This document shows positions 25,419 through 37,841 of a stretch of DNA of 64,000 nucleotides, one piece after another (the stretch's first letter is position 1; each line of letters begins with the position of its first letter). The notes beneath the pieces were generated by a model. It searched no databases. It was not told where the DNA came from and saw only the letters and a list, made by a program, of their open reading frames with translations. Position numbers and translations under genes: made by a program. The DNA comes from Gnetum montanum (lineage: Eukaryota > Streptophyta > Gnetopsida > Gnetales > Gnetaceae), in contig MNCI01016355.1 in NCBI GenBank assembly GCA_015680685.1, positions 645,106 through 709,105 on the forward strand. Reading direction: 5' to 3'.

Positions 25419-27322
25419 CTGCAATCACATGGGACCAATCGTTAGTACGGTTGTTACCAAAGTTAGGTTATACCTTACTTCTTGCCTTAATAGATTTGCT
25501 TTATTTCCATGTGATGTTAATTATTGGAAGAACATGTCCCCAAAAGATTATAGTGTTGAGTCCTCTTTGCTTAGGTGGTTTCCAAATTTAATTTTCTGGT
25601 ATAGCTAAGGGGATGAAATTATTTTTAACACATTCTATTCTTAATTCTACAACTAATTACCCTTAAAGATGTCCTTCGAGCGATGATGAATTTCAAAAAA
25701 TTTATGCACTATATGCACTATTCGGTGTGTGCCCTCCCCCATGACTAAGCTGAACACTCCAGGTTCAAGTAGGTTCAAACGGAATGAAAATCGGAGTATC
25801 AGCGAGTGAGTTATGGATATGAAAGCTAGGGACGTGCAATCGCGAGTCATAGAGAGGAATTGAAAAACTTCCCCTGTGTGAACAATTGCAAATGATGTTG
25901 ATTAGCATAGGGGATTCATGTATATATATTTTCATCGAAGTTAGGACACTTAGATAATGTACCGAATTTTTAATATTTCTTTGAAATTAAACAATGTAAA
26001 CTAAGGATATCTGATGATTGTTAAAAGGTTCCAGGGTAATTCAACTAGTTCTTAAGGCATGAAAATTATGATGGTGTGGAAATTATTAATAAGGGCCTCG
26101 GATGGTAGAGAAAAAGGCTATGTGAGGATTCATAGGAATGTTGAATCAGAGGGATAGTAGTAGGGAAAGAAAATCATTTGAAAAGTATGCTTAGGGTAAG
26201 AAATGGTGTGTGTGAGCTATGTCATAAATGAAGATTACAAAAGATACACAAGTGGGTCCTCCCCAAAGCAGGTTTTAACCTATAATTCCCTTGTGTGTCC
26301 ATGGGCACTAGAAGGGTTAAATGTAATCCACACTAACTCCACAAACACACATATGTGAATATCACCGGAATGAGATGAAAATTCTATGCTACATAGGACA
26401 CGAGCTACAATTATACAAACAGTGATGTGAGATGAAGTATAGAAAAGATCGTAGAGATTGGGACATGAGGTGACTGACCCAGGGCATAGTGAATCCTGCG
26501 TGTAAATCATGATTAATGTGTCATTAACCCATCGTTCCAAGATCAGGACCAGGTCCATTCCTCTAATCAATGACATCGCATTGTTTCATCTCATGATGAA
26601 CAACTAAGAGAGTACCATAACAACAAGGCATACAATCACTTGGCATTTTATTCAAGGGAGGAGTGACTTTTGTTTTGTGGCACTTTGTTTTTCTATTTTT
26701 CTTTGTCTCTTTTTTTTTCTCTTTTTTCTTTTTGAATACTGAATCTAGAGAAATCACCAACCTTCAGGAATGGGTGCATGTCTTTCCAGTGGGACTCCCT
26801 AGAACAATGTTTGATTTTTGAGTGCCCTTTTGATTACTCTAACTCCCATTTTTCTTTAGATCTACAAGGATCTTAATACAACCACGTTGCATGATAACTC
26901 CCATAGATGTCACCAAAGAGAATCTGCAAATCCCCTTGATGTCACACCCTAATCATTCCCTCTTGGTCCATCCTTCTTCATTCTGGGTACAATGAACACA
27001 AAATTAATTTGAAGTTTCAAGAATGTCAAGAATATCACTATACCCTCGAACAGAACCTCTTATTTGTAGAGTGGATGAGGGGGTGTAATGGGCTCACTGT
27101 TCCAAAGAATTGATCACTCGAGACACGATAACATAAAACACACCTCAACCAATGATCCACAAGAGTGTTTTATTCATAGATGAGATTACTTACAAAAACG
27201 TAAAAAGAAAAAAATACAAAAACACAAAAAGAAAAAACAAAAAGTTGGAAAATGAAAAACTGAAAAATAAAAAGTTGTAAAATTAAAGAAAACCAAAAAA
27301 TATTTATTAATCCTGCTTGTTA
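25419..27322. other. Non-coding internal block of the gag-only minus element
   Basis: No gene visible. Several segments match, in the same relative order, the regions after gag in element A (35,830-37,220) and after pol in element B (45,960-47,400), including the sequence around GTGGGTCCTCCC (26,250-26,265). The shared block may carry cis-acting signals. Confidence 0.5.
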
Positions 27323-29306
27323 TTAGAATGGGGGGTATCCCCCATAACTAAGCGGTTAAGTATGGCAAGGATTAATAAATGGAAGATGAGGATCCTTGCA
27401 TGTTGGAAGTAGTGGGACTTGGCCATACTTAACCCATCGGGGTTCACACACTTGGTTATAATGAGCATAGTGGGGCACTTTATACGATGTAGTTCTCGGA
27501 TAACGAGTTGACCTACTATGATATTTGTGACCGTTAGATGGTATGCAAGGATTGGGTTGTCACTCTCCACAGTTGAGTACATAGGGCTGTATTATTGTTG
27601 GAGTTTTAGTTGGAGAACTTGATGAAGTTACATGAGGCATTGGGTGTGAAGGTAAGGATGCACCACAGTGTAGGACTTGTGCTGAGTTGGAAGATGCAGT
27701 GGCCTAGGAATTGTGTTGTCCCTTCTTACGGCCATGTTTAAAGAAAGGATGCTTTTGATGTTGAGGAGGCTTTTCACTGCTGTTAGTAGTAGTAGCACAA
27801 GTGTCATTCATGGGTTGTTGTTGTGGTGCAGGCACCTTAGGAACAGTTGGTGGTGATATGGAAGGAGGGAAAGGATGAGAATGTTGAAAGTTAGGAGGAG
27901 TATAAAATGCACAAGGTGGTGGTTGTGTTGGAGGCATGGATTGATAGTATTGAGGAGAATGGTACTATGATGAGATAAAGTACGTTGGCCCAATTGGAGA
28001 AACAGGATGTTGAACATGATAAGCATTTGGATTCAGATGATATGAAGGGTGTCTCTAGTCTAAGGGTGGATTCCCCCACGACTGGGGTTGTTGCCATTGT
28101 GATCGAACATAGTACCTTTGTACGAACTTTGGATGTAACGTGTTTCCCCAATGCTCATGTAAATGTAACAAGATTGGGCATTGGCCTTTGGGGTGATCAT
28201 ACAGATGTATGTTGCATTCATACGTATGATTGGTAGTTGAGCTCTTATTTTCCTTATCCCTTCTTTCCAATTGTCTACTATTTCGTCCTGCTTCTTGGGT
28301 TGTCAGAACTCTATCTCCAATGATATCGATAAATTCTCCACACTTTGCATACGTCCATTCCAACATCTTATTGATCTTTGCCTCAGCTTCTTCTAATGAT
28401 TGTTGTATTGGCAAAGATGGTTCTTCCACCTTGAGATTGTTTGATTTCTCATTTTTTATGATCATGGACCTTTGTTAAGTTGAGATTTTGGTCCCGTTGA
28501 TGTTTTTCAACACTCTCCCATCTAGCTATTTCTCCTTCTTCTTTTGCTACCCGCTTAATAAGCTCTTGGATTTGATGGGTTCGTAGTTCATATAATTGAC
28601 CTTGGGCATACATCCCTAAGGTCTCTCTTGTTTCATTATGTAGCCCATCAATGATATGGTACATTAGCCTTTCCTTGGAAAACCCATGGCCTGGATAGTT
28701 GTTTAACAATACGTAATATCTTTCTAAGGCCATGTTCAAGGGTTCATGTTGTGCTTGTTTCCATCTTTGGATTTTTTTCCTCAAAACTAACACTCTTGCG
28801 TAGGTTTGATATTTTTCGTTAAAGAATTCTACCATTGTTGACTAGCATCGTATTGAATTTGGTTTTAACGATCTATACCATACTTTTTCTTGGTCAACGA
28901 GTCTCATGGGAAAGAGTTTAAGTTTTTGCCAACTGTTATCAATGTTATTCCATGTGCAGGCATCATAGAAGGCTTGTAAATGTTGATGCAGATCTAAGTC
29001 ATAGCCTCCTGAAAATTTAGGAAAGTTGTTTAAATCAAGCCTGGGTAGACGGCTCTCTTTACGATGCCTACATGAGATTCGAATAGCCTCTTGTATTTGC
29101 ATTAGGCTTGTAGTGGCCAGTGGGGGTTCATCATCATCGTGTAAGTTATACCTTCATGTGCTAGGATGACGTTGCTTCCATTCATGTTTATAAGAAACTC
29201 CCACTTCAGGTTGTGTGCTCCAATCTTCATCATCATATAGTTCATTGGTTCTCTAATGAACTTCGTCACTAGGTGTGGCATTATCGTAATCTTGTAGGAG
29301 AGGCAT
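27323..29306 (-). pseudogene. gag of the gag-only minus element
   Basis: This gag starts at ATG 29,306 (MPLLQDYDNATPS) and ends at TAA 27,323 after SYGGYPPF. Capsid-like homology lies at 29,060-28,480 (FPKFSGGYDLDLHQHLQAFYD; EKVWYRSL; MVEFFNEKYQTYARV; RWKQAQHEPLNMALERYY; HIIDGLHNETRETLGMYAQGQLYELRTHQ). A Cys/His motif C-x6-H-P-K-G-Q-C-P-x3-H occupies 28,216-28,163. The C-terminal third is Pro/Gln/His-rich. There are few stops and at least one frame change near 28,470, so it is the best-preserved gag in the window. It would form the virus-like particle core in the cytoplasm. Confidence 0.8.
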
Positions 29307-29428
29307 GGTTGTGGAGTTGTGTGTGAATTTATATGTGAATTTTAATAATTATTTCTTTCTAAAAGATATATCATTAAGTTCTTTACAGTGACCTTGTATG
29401 ATATAACTAATCTAGATAACTAGCACCA

Positions 29429-29446
29429 TCCCCGGCAACGGCACCA
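29429..29446 (-). other. Primer binding site, tRNA-Asp type
   Basis: Minus strand TGGTGCCGTTGCCGGGGA, one base from the complement of the 3' end of plant tRNA-Asp as I know it. It is adjacent to the 5' LTR. Confidence 0.8.
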
Positions 29447-29447
29447 A

Positions 29448-30284
29448 TGATGAGTGGTGAGGTACCCCTACACTCAACCATACGAATACGAGCGTTTTCA
29501 TGTGCAATCTGGTCAAACTTCGCAGACAGACTAGTTGTGGCACCTAGACAGTTATCCTTAGGTCATAGTTCACTGTCTTTCCACCTGGACTAGTATTATA
29601 TTTGTCACGTATGGTTTAGTCCAGAGTGAGGTGTATGATGGGTTTCCTAATCTAACGCTACTTCTGAAGGCAATGGAAAGTAAGATTAACTAAGCTAGGA
29701 GGAAAAGGGTAAGAGAATCTAAACTAGTCTAAGTGCAATGAGCAACCATTCCTTGATTATCCGTACACATCTTGGACTTCGTGCACGACTACCACTAGGA
29801 TTACCAAGTGCAAATCCTAGGTATGCCACTAGGTTACCAAGTAGTCACACTTAAATGCTCGTAATCAAGTCGTACTCATTCCGCGTTTTAACGTGAGTTT
29901 AAGGGTGAGAGAGACTAATTAGGAAATCAGTAAATAAAAAACAAACAAATAAATAAAAAAAGTGAATGCTGCAATGATGAAGTAATCTCGATCTTTATTT
30001 TTGGTCATGTGCATGTCCAAGTACGTCACACTCGAATAAAGGATGCCGTACAATTACATTCACCACACTGCAGGCAGACACGGGAAAATATTCTATCTCT
30101 AGAGGGAGAAAACTGCCAGATTTTAGCTACAATCTAACTCTATTGTTAATATCTCAAACAAGGGAGAGCCGCTTCTTATTCATAGACATTGCGGCAGACT
30201 GCGATATTGTGTACGCGATATCGCAGGGGAAGACGTGATATCGTGTACGCGATATCGTGGGGGATGCGATATCACGTCCCATCA
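29448..30284 (-). repeat. 5' LTR of the gag-only minus element
   Basis: 837 bp with TG...CA ends. U3 carries an array of GATATC/CGATATCG palindromic motifs (30,205-30,280). The U5 part contains the paired motif ACTTGGTAACC and CTTGGTAATCC shared by all LTRs in the window. Confidence 0.92.
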
Positions 30285-30289
30285 TCCCT

Positions 30290-30530
30290 TTTTAACAATT
30301 TAGTATTTCTCCTTTGTACTCATTAAACTAGTTTATAATTAAGCTAACTAATGGTTCTTATAGTTCTAGGCCTTTTAACTTCTTATTGAGCTTGTCAACC
30401 TATTTTAGTACATCACAGTGGATGAAGTCCTTCTCTACCTTCATACATCTCATATAATATGCAATAGCATAATATTATTAGAAGCTCATAGAATGAAGTA
30501 TCTCATTATTTAGAGAGGTAGAAATTGAAT
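30290..30530 (-). pseudogene. Coiled-coil ORF relic (proximal part)
   Basis: Minus-strand remnant with YYMRCMKVEKDFIHCDVLK and KLNKKLKGLEL segments, rich in Lys, Glu and Leu. Leaving out the element inserted at TCCCT, the frame appears to continue into 23,792. Not assigned to a family. Confidence 0.35.
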
Positions 30531-30937
30531 TTGATGCTAGTTGTTAAAGATAAGTTGTGAAGTAATGTTCTTCTAGCTTTTTGAGATAATTTGCACAATA
30601 GTAATTTAGTTAATTGTATGAATGGGAAGCATACCAAGAAATAATTAAAGATTCTTATGTTTGACATTTTCCATTAATGTATATTATGAGAGAATTACCA
30701 CATTAATGTTTAAGATTATTTTAACTAATGATTGATGCTAGTTGTTAAAGATCAGCTGTGAAGTAATAATGTTCTTTTAGCTTTTTGAGATAATTTGCAT
30801 AATAGTAATTTAGTTAATTGTATGAATGGGAAGCATACCAAGAAATAATTAAAGATCCTTATGTTTGACATTTTCCATTAATGTATATTATGAGAGAATT
30901 ACCACATTAATGTTTAAGATTATTTTAACTAATGATT
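30531..30937. repeat. Direct tandem duplication of about 201 bp
   Basis: The copy starting at 30,532 repeats at 30,733 with few differences (a small insertion near 30,770). Both begin TGATGCTAGTTGTTAAAGAT and end near TTTAACTAATGATT. AT-rich, non-coding. Confidence 0.92.
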
Positions 30938-32556
30938 AATTTCCACTAGTAAGTTAGATAATCTTATGAAATTTCCTATTGGTCTGTAATGTGGTTTTGC
31001 GAATCAAAATTGGAATTATGATTCTAGCATATTAGTAGCATGAAAAATAAGTATATTGGAAATGTCATCTTATTCCAAGTTCTTAACCGATATAATAATA
31101 GTAAGGAATTGTCCTTATTTTCAAAAAACAACTATAGGTTTTTTTTTTAAATTACACCACCAAATTTGTGTTTGATGTGGCATTTTTAGTTTGATAATTT
31201 GCATTACTTATTGCCTATGAATGATGATTTTCTTATTGATATTAGCGTATAATGCAAGAAGCACTTTCAATTTGCCTTATATTTTAGGAACCAAAGCCAT
31301 GTATTATTTTTTATTATCATATAGAGTAAAAGGATAAAATATAGATAATTTAAAAATTTTATGAATTGATGGGCAGATGTACTTGGTTTTAATCCCAATT
31401 CATTAAGAATATTTTAAATTTAATTATTTTTATTAAAGGGGGAAGTCTCTTCATTATTTCCTAACATGGCACCATACTTTTTCGATAAATATAAGGGCCA
31501 AAACATGGTGTAATGCTTATAAGAAGTATGAATAAAAATTATGAATAAATATCTTTCAAGTCATTTAGCCATTTCTCATCTACTATTATTTACAATTCAT
31601 ATTTCATTAATTTTTACCAATTCATTCATCTTCCATCATCAACCATCAATAATGTTGTTTGACATTCATACTTAACATATCGATCATCCAAGCTTTCATA
31701 CCAAAGTTATTCATCAAATCATTTTAATATCAAATTTGCTTCATCTATCATTAAAGAAATCTTACATGATTTTAGAATTTATCTACTAAGAAGTTCAAAA
31801 GTCATCATAATTGGATCTTATAAATTCATTATAATTCCCCTATAATTAGCTCAAATTCATCACCAAGATAGTTGGACATCCTCAAGTGATCACATTTGTA
31901 TCCTTCTTCATTGCTACTTCTTATATTACTAACATTTTTTATTGATGAAAATTATATGATGTGTATTCTCTTTTATTTTGGGATATTTTGGAAAGCATGT
32001 TTTCATATGCAACCATACTACAATGCATTAAAATATTAAGAAAGATTCTTTTGCAAGTAGGATAGTTGGATGGTCTTCTTTTGTAAATGACAAGTATTGT
32101 TTTTACTTTATTGTCAAATGTTTTAAGGTAATGTATTTTTGGCTTTCCTTGAAAATAAGGTTTTTTCTAAGCACAATTAGGTTTCCTTGATAATACTTAC
32201 TGATAACACATTAATTTCCTTAGTCCATGTGTTCCCCTACTTATTAAGTGATAATGGCTAATGCCTTAGATATATTAATTAAATTCATCACATTTTTAAT
32301 TTGGGAATTTTCATATGGTACCCATGGCTTTCCTAATATAGAGAAGAAGCATAAAGTTCTTGTTGAAATTAATAGTTACACATGCATGAATTTTTCAACA
32401 ATAAAGATTTCCTATTAATAATAATCTTTTTACCCACTAGCTTAGTTACTATCTAGAGTTGTAATGAAGCATTTTCTATGTACTACAATGTCATGGCTAT
32501 GACATCATAGTTGTGATGTTGCATCTATGATATTGTAGGTTTTCTATGATGTTATA
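30938..32556. other. AT-rich stretch without recognisable gene
   Basis: No coding or repeat signal I can support. The last about 80 bp (32,480-32,556) resemble 60,455-60,530 next to the LTR pair there. Confidence 0.4.
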
Positions 32557-33091
32557 TGATGAGCGATAAAGGATTCTAACACTCAACCATAGAAGTCACA
32601 AGCGTTCACATGTGACTAAATTGTAATCCATATATGTAGAATGTAATTATACTAATAAGTGGATAAGAAGTTTGTGCTCTTTGTCTTATCACTTAGAGTT
32701 AGTAAAGTGTGAAACGAGTAACTCTTAGTAAGGTATATGATTAAATGATGTTGTTTTCCTTTAAGTATGCTAAAGGTAAATATAGTGGAAGTGACTATAA
32801 ATTCTATCCCAAAGTAAAATGAAAATATAATGCTACTCTTGTCTATCAATGATAAGTATCTATTTCTAGTTTTTCAAACACATCTTGGGCCAATGTAATT
32901 ATTACTAGGATTACAAAGTAGCTTTGCCACTAAGGAAATCAAGTAAAGTCACTACTGGGTTGCCAAAAAATTATACTTTTTGAAACCAATCATACTTATT
33001 TGACATTTACTAATGAACATAGAGATATTAAAAGACTTAGGAAATGTAAATAACATAGTAAAAGTAAACAATATAGGAAAGTAAATATATT
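32557..33091 (-). repeat. LTR of element C, first piece
   Basis: Begins TGATGAGCGATAAAGG. Cut at 33,091 by element A; the last pentamer ATATT pairs with CTATT at 38,734, and the uninterrupted copy near 60,226 reads CTATT. Confidence 0.75.
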
Positions 33092-33982
33092 TGATGAATC
33101 ATGGTTTGCTAGGTGTTGATATCAGACCCCTGATATTGGGTACAAGATATTAGGTCTAATGAGTCCCGATATTAGATCCCTGATATTGGACCCTCGATAT
33201 CGGGTACCTAATATCATAGCCTAGCTAGTGATATTAGGTACACGATATTTTGGTTCTCATGTGAGCCTATAAATACACAATGGGGTGCATGGAAAGTAAT
33301 AGGAAGTTAGTGTTAGAGTAGGATCTTTTTGTTAGTTTTTCCTCTCAACCCTTTCCCCAGTGTATGCCTGCAGTGTGATGATTGTAATTGTATGGAACCT
33401 TTATTCAAGTGTGACGTACTTGGACATGCACATGACTAGAAATAAAGATTGAGATTACTTCATCATTGCAGCAGTCACTTAATTTTAATTGTTATTTGTT
33501 GCTTTCGTAATTAATATTTCTATACCCTCATCTCCTACCCCTGTTAGTAAACACGGAATGAGTATGAATTAATCACAAGCATTAAGTGTGACTACATGGT
33601 ATCCCAGTAGCATACCTAGGAAATGCACTTGGTAATCCCAGTGGTAGTACATGAGGTGCAAGATGTGTACAGATGATTAAGGACAGATGCTCATTGTACT
33701 TAGGCTTGCTTAGACTCTCTTCACCCTTTCCCTCTTAGTTAAAACAAAGTTACTTTCCATTGCCTCTAGGAGTAGCACTAGTTTAGGACCACATCATACA
33801 CCTCACTCTAGACTAAACCATACGTGACAAAGAAAATACTAGTCTAGGTGGGAAGACAATGAATTGCAATCAATGAGTAACTATCTAGATACCACAACTA
33901 GCCCATCTGCGAAGTTCGATGAAATTGTGCGTGAACTCTCATATTTGTATGGTTGAGTATAGGGGTACCTTGCCACTCATCA
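33092..33982 (+). repeat. 5' LTR of element A
   Basis: 891 bp, TGATGAATCATGG ... CACTCATCA. U3 has repeated GATATTGGGTAC-like units; the TATA box TATAAATA lies at 33,268-33,275. The 3' LTR is 892 bp. Confidence 0.92.
33268..33275 (+). promoter_or_regulatory. TATA box of element A 5' LTR
   Basis: TATAAATA at the U3/R boundary, in the same place in the LTRs of A, B, D', D and E+. Confidence 0.7.
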
Positions 33983-33983
33983 T

Positions 33984-34001
33984 TGGCACCGTTGCCAAGG
34001 A
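33984..34001 (+). other. Primer binding site of element A
   Basis: TGGCACCGTTGCCAAGGA, three bases from the tRNA-Asp complement. Confidence 0.75.
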
Positions 34002-34105
34002 CGATGCTAGTTATTTAGATTAGTTACATCATACAATATCGCCCTTGATGATATACCTTTTAGAAAGAAAGTAATTGCAAATAAGTCACACAAAAATTCA
34101 CAACA

Positions 34106-35815
34106 ATGTCTCTCTCACAAGACTATAATAATGCAACAACTAGTAAGGAAATTCATTGGAGAACCAACNNNNNNNNNNNNNNNNNNNNNNNNNNNNNNNN
34201 NNNNNNNNNNNNNNNNNNNNNNNNACCAAAATTAATTCGATGTTGGCTGACAATGGTAGAACTCTTCAATGCAAGATGTCAAACCTATGCAAGAGTGTCA
34301 GTCTTGAGGAAACAAATCCAAGAGTGGAAACAAGCGCAACATAAACCCTTGGACATGGCCTTAGAAAGATATTATGCATTATTAAATAACTACCCAGGCC
34401 ATGGGTTCTCTGAGGAAAGGCTAATGTACCACATCATAGATGGGCTCTGTAATGAGACAAGGGAGACCCTAGGGATCTATGCCCTAGGCCAACTATACAA
34501 GCTACGAACCCACCAGTTTTAAGAGCTTATCAAGTGGGTAGCAAAAGAAGAAGGAGAAATGGCTAAATGAAAGAATGTTGAAAAATATCAGTAGGATCAA
34601 AATCTCAATTTAACAAAGGTCCATAATCATGAAAAGAAGAAATCAACTCACCCCAAGGAGGTGGAATCATCTTTGCCAATACTACAATCACTAGATGAAA
34701 TTGAGGCAAAGATCAATAAGATGATGAAATGGATACATGAAAAATGTGGAGAATATGCCAACACTATGAGAGGTAGAACCATGAAAAACCAAGAAGTAGG
34801 ATAGAACACCCTTAGACAATCAAAAAGAAGGGTTGAAGAGAATAAGAACTCAATTGCTAATCATACATATCAATGTAACATTGGCCTGTACGATCACCCC
34901 AAAGGTTAATGCCCAATCTTGTCACATTTACATGAGCATTGGGGAAGAATGCTACATCAAAAGTTCGTACAAAAATATTGTGTTCAATCATAGTGGCAAA
35001 AATCCCAATCATGGGGGAGGCCACCCCCAAATTGGTCACACCCTTCATATCATCCGAACCTAAGCGCTTACCAGGTTCAACATCTTGTTTCCCCAACTGG
35101 GTCAACATCCTCTATCTCATCATATTATTATCATTCTCCTAAGTACTATCAACCCATATCCTATCCAACATGATCACCACCTCATGTGCCTTACACTCCT
35201 TCTCACCCTTAATATTCTTATCCTTCACTTCCTTCTACATCGCCACCAATTTTACCCGAAGGGTTTGCACCACAGCATCAACCCACAAATGTTACTTATG
35301 CTGCTACTATCAATAGTAGTGGGAACCCTCCACAACATCGAAGGCATCCCTTCTTTAGACATGACCGTAGAAAGGGGTAGCATAGTTTTGAGACCACTGC
35401 ATCCTCCAACATAGCATAAGTTCAACATTGTGGTGTATCCTTCTCCTTGAACTTAACGCCTCATGTCACTTTATCTAGGCCACTAATCAACACTCCAACA
35501 ACTATGCAGCCTAATGAATATAGCCATGTAGGGAGAGATATCGATCCTTGCATACCATCTTACGGTCAAGGGTGCCATAGTGGGTCAACTCTGTATCAAT
35601 TAAACTCATCTTCTAGCTTGCCCCACTATGTCAAATTTAATATAGTGTGTGCACCCCAATTTGGGTACATTCCAACCACCACATCAAAAGACACCTAGTG
35701 GTTTGGATATGAATAGGTCCCAATATTTCCAAAATGCATGGATCCAACCCTTCCATTTATTAATTCTCGCTATGATCAAAAGTTTAGTTATGGGGGATAT
35801 CCCCCATTCTAACAA
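34106..35815 (+). pseudogene. gag of element A
   Basis: Starts MSLSQDYNNATTSKEIHW, like the gag of the 23.8-30.3 kb element, then hits a 56-N gap at 34,169-34,224. By comparison with that homolog, nearly 390 bp of gag belong in the gap. Capsid segments MVELFNARCQTYARV, EWKQAQHKPLDMALERYY and HIIDGLCNETRETLG follow (34,250-34,520). The Cys/His motif C-x6-H-P-K-G-x-C-P-x3-H is at 34,874-34,927, with an in-frame TAA at 34,907. The Pro-rich tail ends near 35,815 at GGYPPF. Several TAG/TAA/TGA stops. Confidence 0.75.
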
Positions 35816-37223
35816 ACATAATTAATAAATTTTTTTCCTGTTCTTTAATTTTACAATTTTTGTTTTCCAGTTTTTCATCTTTCAATTTTTTTGTTTTATC
35901 TTTTTATTGGTTGTTTCATCCTTTTATTTATTATTTTATCTTTTTATGGGTAATCTCATCTATGAATAAAACACTCATGTGACTCGTTGGTTGAGGTGTT
36001 ATTCTATGCTATCAAGTCTCGGGTGGCTAATTATTTGGATAGTGAGCCCATCACATCCACCCACACATTCTATCAATAAGAGGTTCTACTCTGGGTACGA
36101 TGATGTTCTTGACATCATTAAAACCTAAAGTAATTTTGTGCTCATTATGCCTAGAGCAAAGAAGGATGGACTAAGTAGGAATGGCTAGGGTGTGACATCA
36201 AGGGGACTCGTGGATTCTCTTTGGTAACATTTGTAGGAGTTATCATGTAGCCTAGTTGTACTAAGATCCTTGTAGATCTAACAAAAAATGGGAGTAAGAG
36301 TAATAAAGGCACTCAATAAAAGAAACCTAATGCTATTCTAGGAGGTCCCACTAGAAAGACATGCACCCATGCCTAAAGGTTGGCAGCTTCTTTGGATTAA
36401 GCATTCAAAAAAAAAACAAAAGAGAGAGAGAGAGAAAAGATCAAGATAAAAGTGTCACAAAGAAATTTCAAATCACTCCTCCCTTGAATGAAACACCAAG
36501 TGATCATACGCCTTGCTGTCATGATCCTCTTATGAATGTCCACCATGGGATGAAACAATGCGATGTCACTAATCGAAGGAATGGACTTGGTCTTGATTAT
36601 GGAGTGATGGGTTAATGACACATTAATCATGCCCTACACTCAAGATCATTGTGCCCTGGATTAGTTACCTCATGTCCCAATCTTTTCAATCCCGTCTACA
36701 ATTCACCTCATCTCGTTGTTCATGTATTTGTGACTCGTGTCTTGTGTAGCATTGAATTCATACCTCATCATGGTGGTATCTACATGTGTGTGTTTTGTGG
36801 AACTGGTGTGGATTACATTTAACCCTTCTAGTGCCTATGGACATTTTAAGGTGTGATTATGTAAGGGCATTATAGGTAGGAACCTACTTTGGGAGGATCC
36901 ACTTGTATGACTTTTGTAATTTATACTTGTTGCACACCACCACATCATTTTATACCCTCTGAGCACTTCATTGCCAAATCTATTTTTTTCTTTATCATCA
37001 TTTTATCAGACGTTCCTCAAAATCATTATGTGTCCTTTGATATGTCACCTAAACAAGCCAGGTCTGACATTAAACTTTTTGGCCAACTTCCTTGAAAAAA
37101 TTTCCAACTCTAAAATCACACTAAGCAAAGAATTCAACATTTATTGAAGGCAATAAGTAAGGTATGAAATAATTGAACTTCTTTCAATAACCTTACTAAC
37201 AATTAATCTTTGTGTGATTATAG
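35816..37223 (+). other. Non-coding block of element A
   Basis: Starts with T-rich sequence and lacks coding signal. It shares segments with elements B (46,380-47,310) and the minus element, for example around 36,885-36,905 (GGGAGGATCCACTTG). A GA-rich run sits at 36,420-36,435. Confidence 0.5.
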
Positions 37224-37512
37224 ATGGCCCCTAAAAGAGGACAACAAGGAGGACCTTCTCAAGGTGCAACTAAACGTCCAAGAAGAGGAAGAAGCCAAGG
37301 ACATCATGCATAACATGTAGAGTAGGAGGCACAATTATTCAACATCCATCAAGGACCTCCTATCACTGCATAATTTGGCTAAACAAAATGTGGAGAGGTC
37401 AGGTCCCAAGCTTATGAAGAGGAATAACAGCTATTTGTGACATGGCATGTCAAGGCCAATCAAGTGTTCCCGCAGTTGCCATTTCCATGGAAAGTGCTAA
37501 CTCTATCAAACA
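37224..37512 (+). pseudogene. Accessory ORF (MAPK-start) of element A, truncated
   Basis: MAPKRGQQGGPSQG at 37,224 matches the start of the ORF at 25,418 on the minus strand. The frame has TAA/TAG stops after about 30 codons and keeps weak similarity for about 95 codons. The repeat region and the GVTIDFS segment of the longer homolog are absent. The ATG follows TGTGATTATAG, a splice-acceptor-like sequence, as in the homolog. Confidence 0.5.
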
Positions 37513-37841
37513 TTTGAACATCAACATGGATATCTCATAAGCCTCAGATAGAAGAGGAGAAACATTAGGTGCTTCTTCAATGGTATCAATCTCAAAGCTT
37601 GGAGCACAAGACAAGGGGAAGAGACCCATGGAGGAGCCACTGCCATTAGGAACCACATGAGTTCTAATAAAGTTTGTAATTTTGTGTTTGTATCCCAATT
37701 TTATTGTATTCAACTCTCCACTGTGGCATGAGTAAATTTCTAGTTAGTTAATAATCCCATACCTATCCACTGTGTAATCAATTGAACTTGTTTCTCACTT
37801 TCTTAAACTCGAGGATGAGTTGTTATTCAGTCATGGGGGTA

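Larger units (their letters stand above)
23798..30284 (-). mobile_element. Complete gag-only (non-autonomous) Gypsy-type element, minus orientation
   Basis: Both LTRs, primer site, gag, accessory ORF and polypurine tract are present. The flanking pentamers are identical: TCCCT at 23,793-23,797 and at 30,285-30,289. The order on the minus strand is 5' LTR (30,284-29,448), tRNA-Asp type primer site, gag (29,306-27,323), a non-coding block, the accessory MAPK ORF (25,418-24,530), polypurine tract and 3' LTR (24,391-23,798). There is no protease, reverse transcriptase or integrase, so mobility would depend on a partner. Confidence 0.9.
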
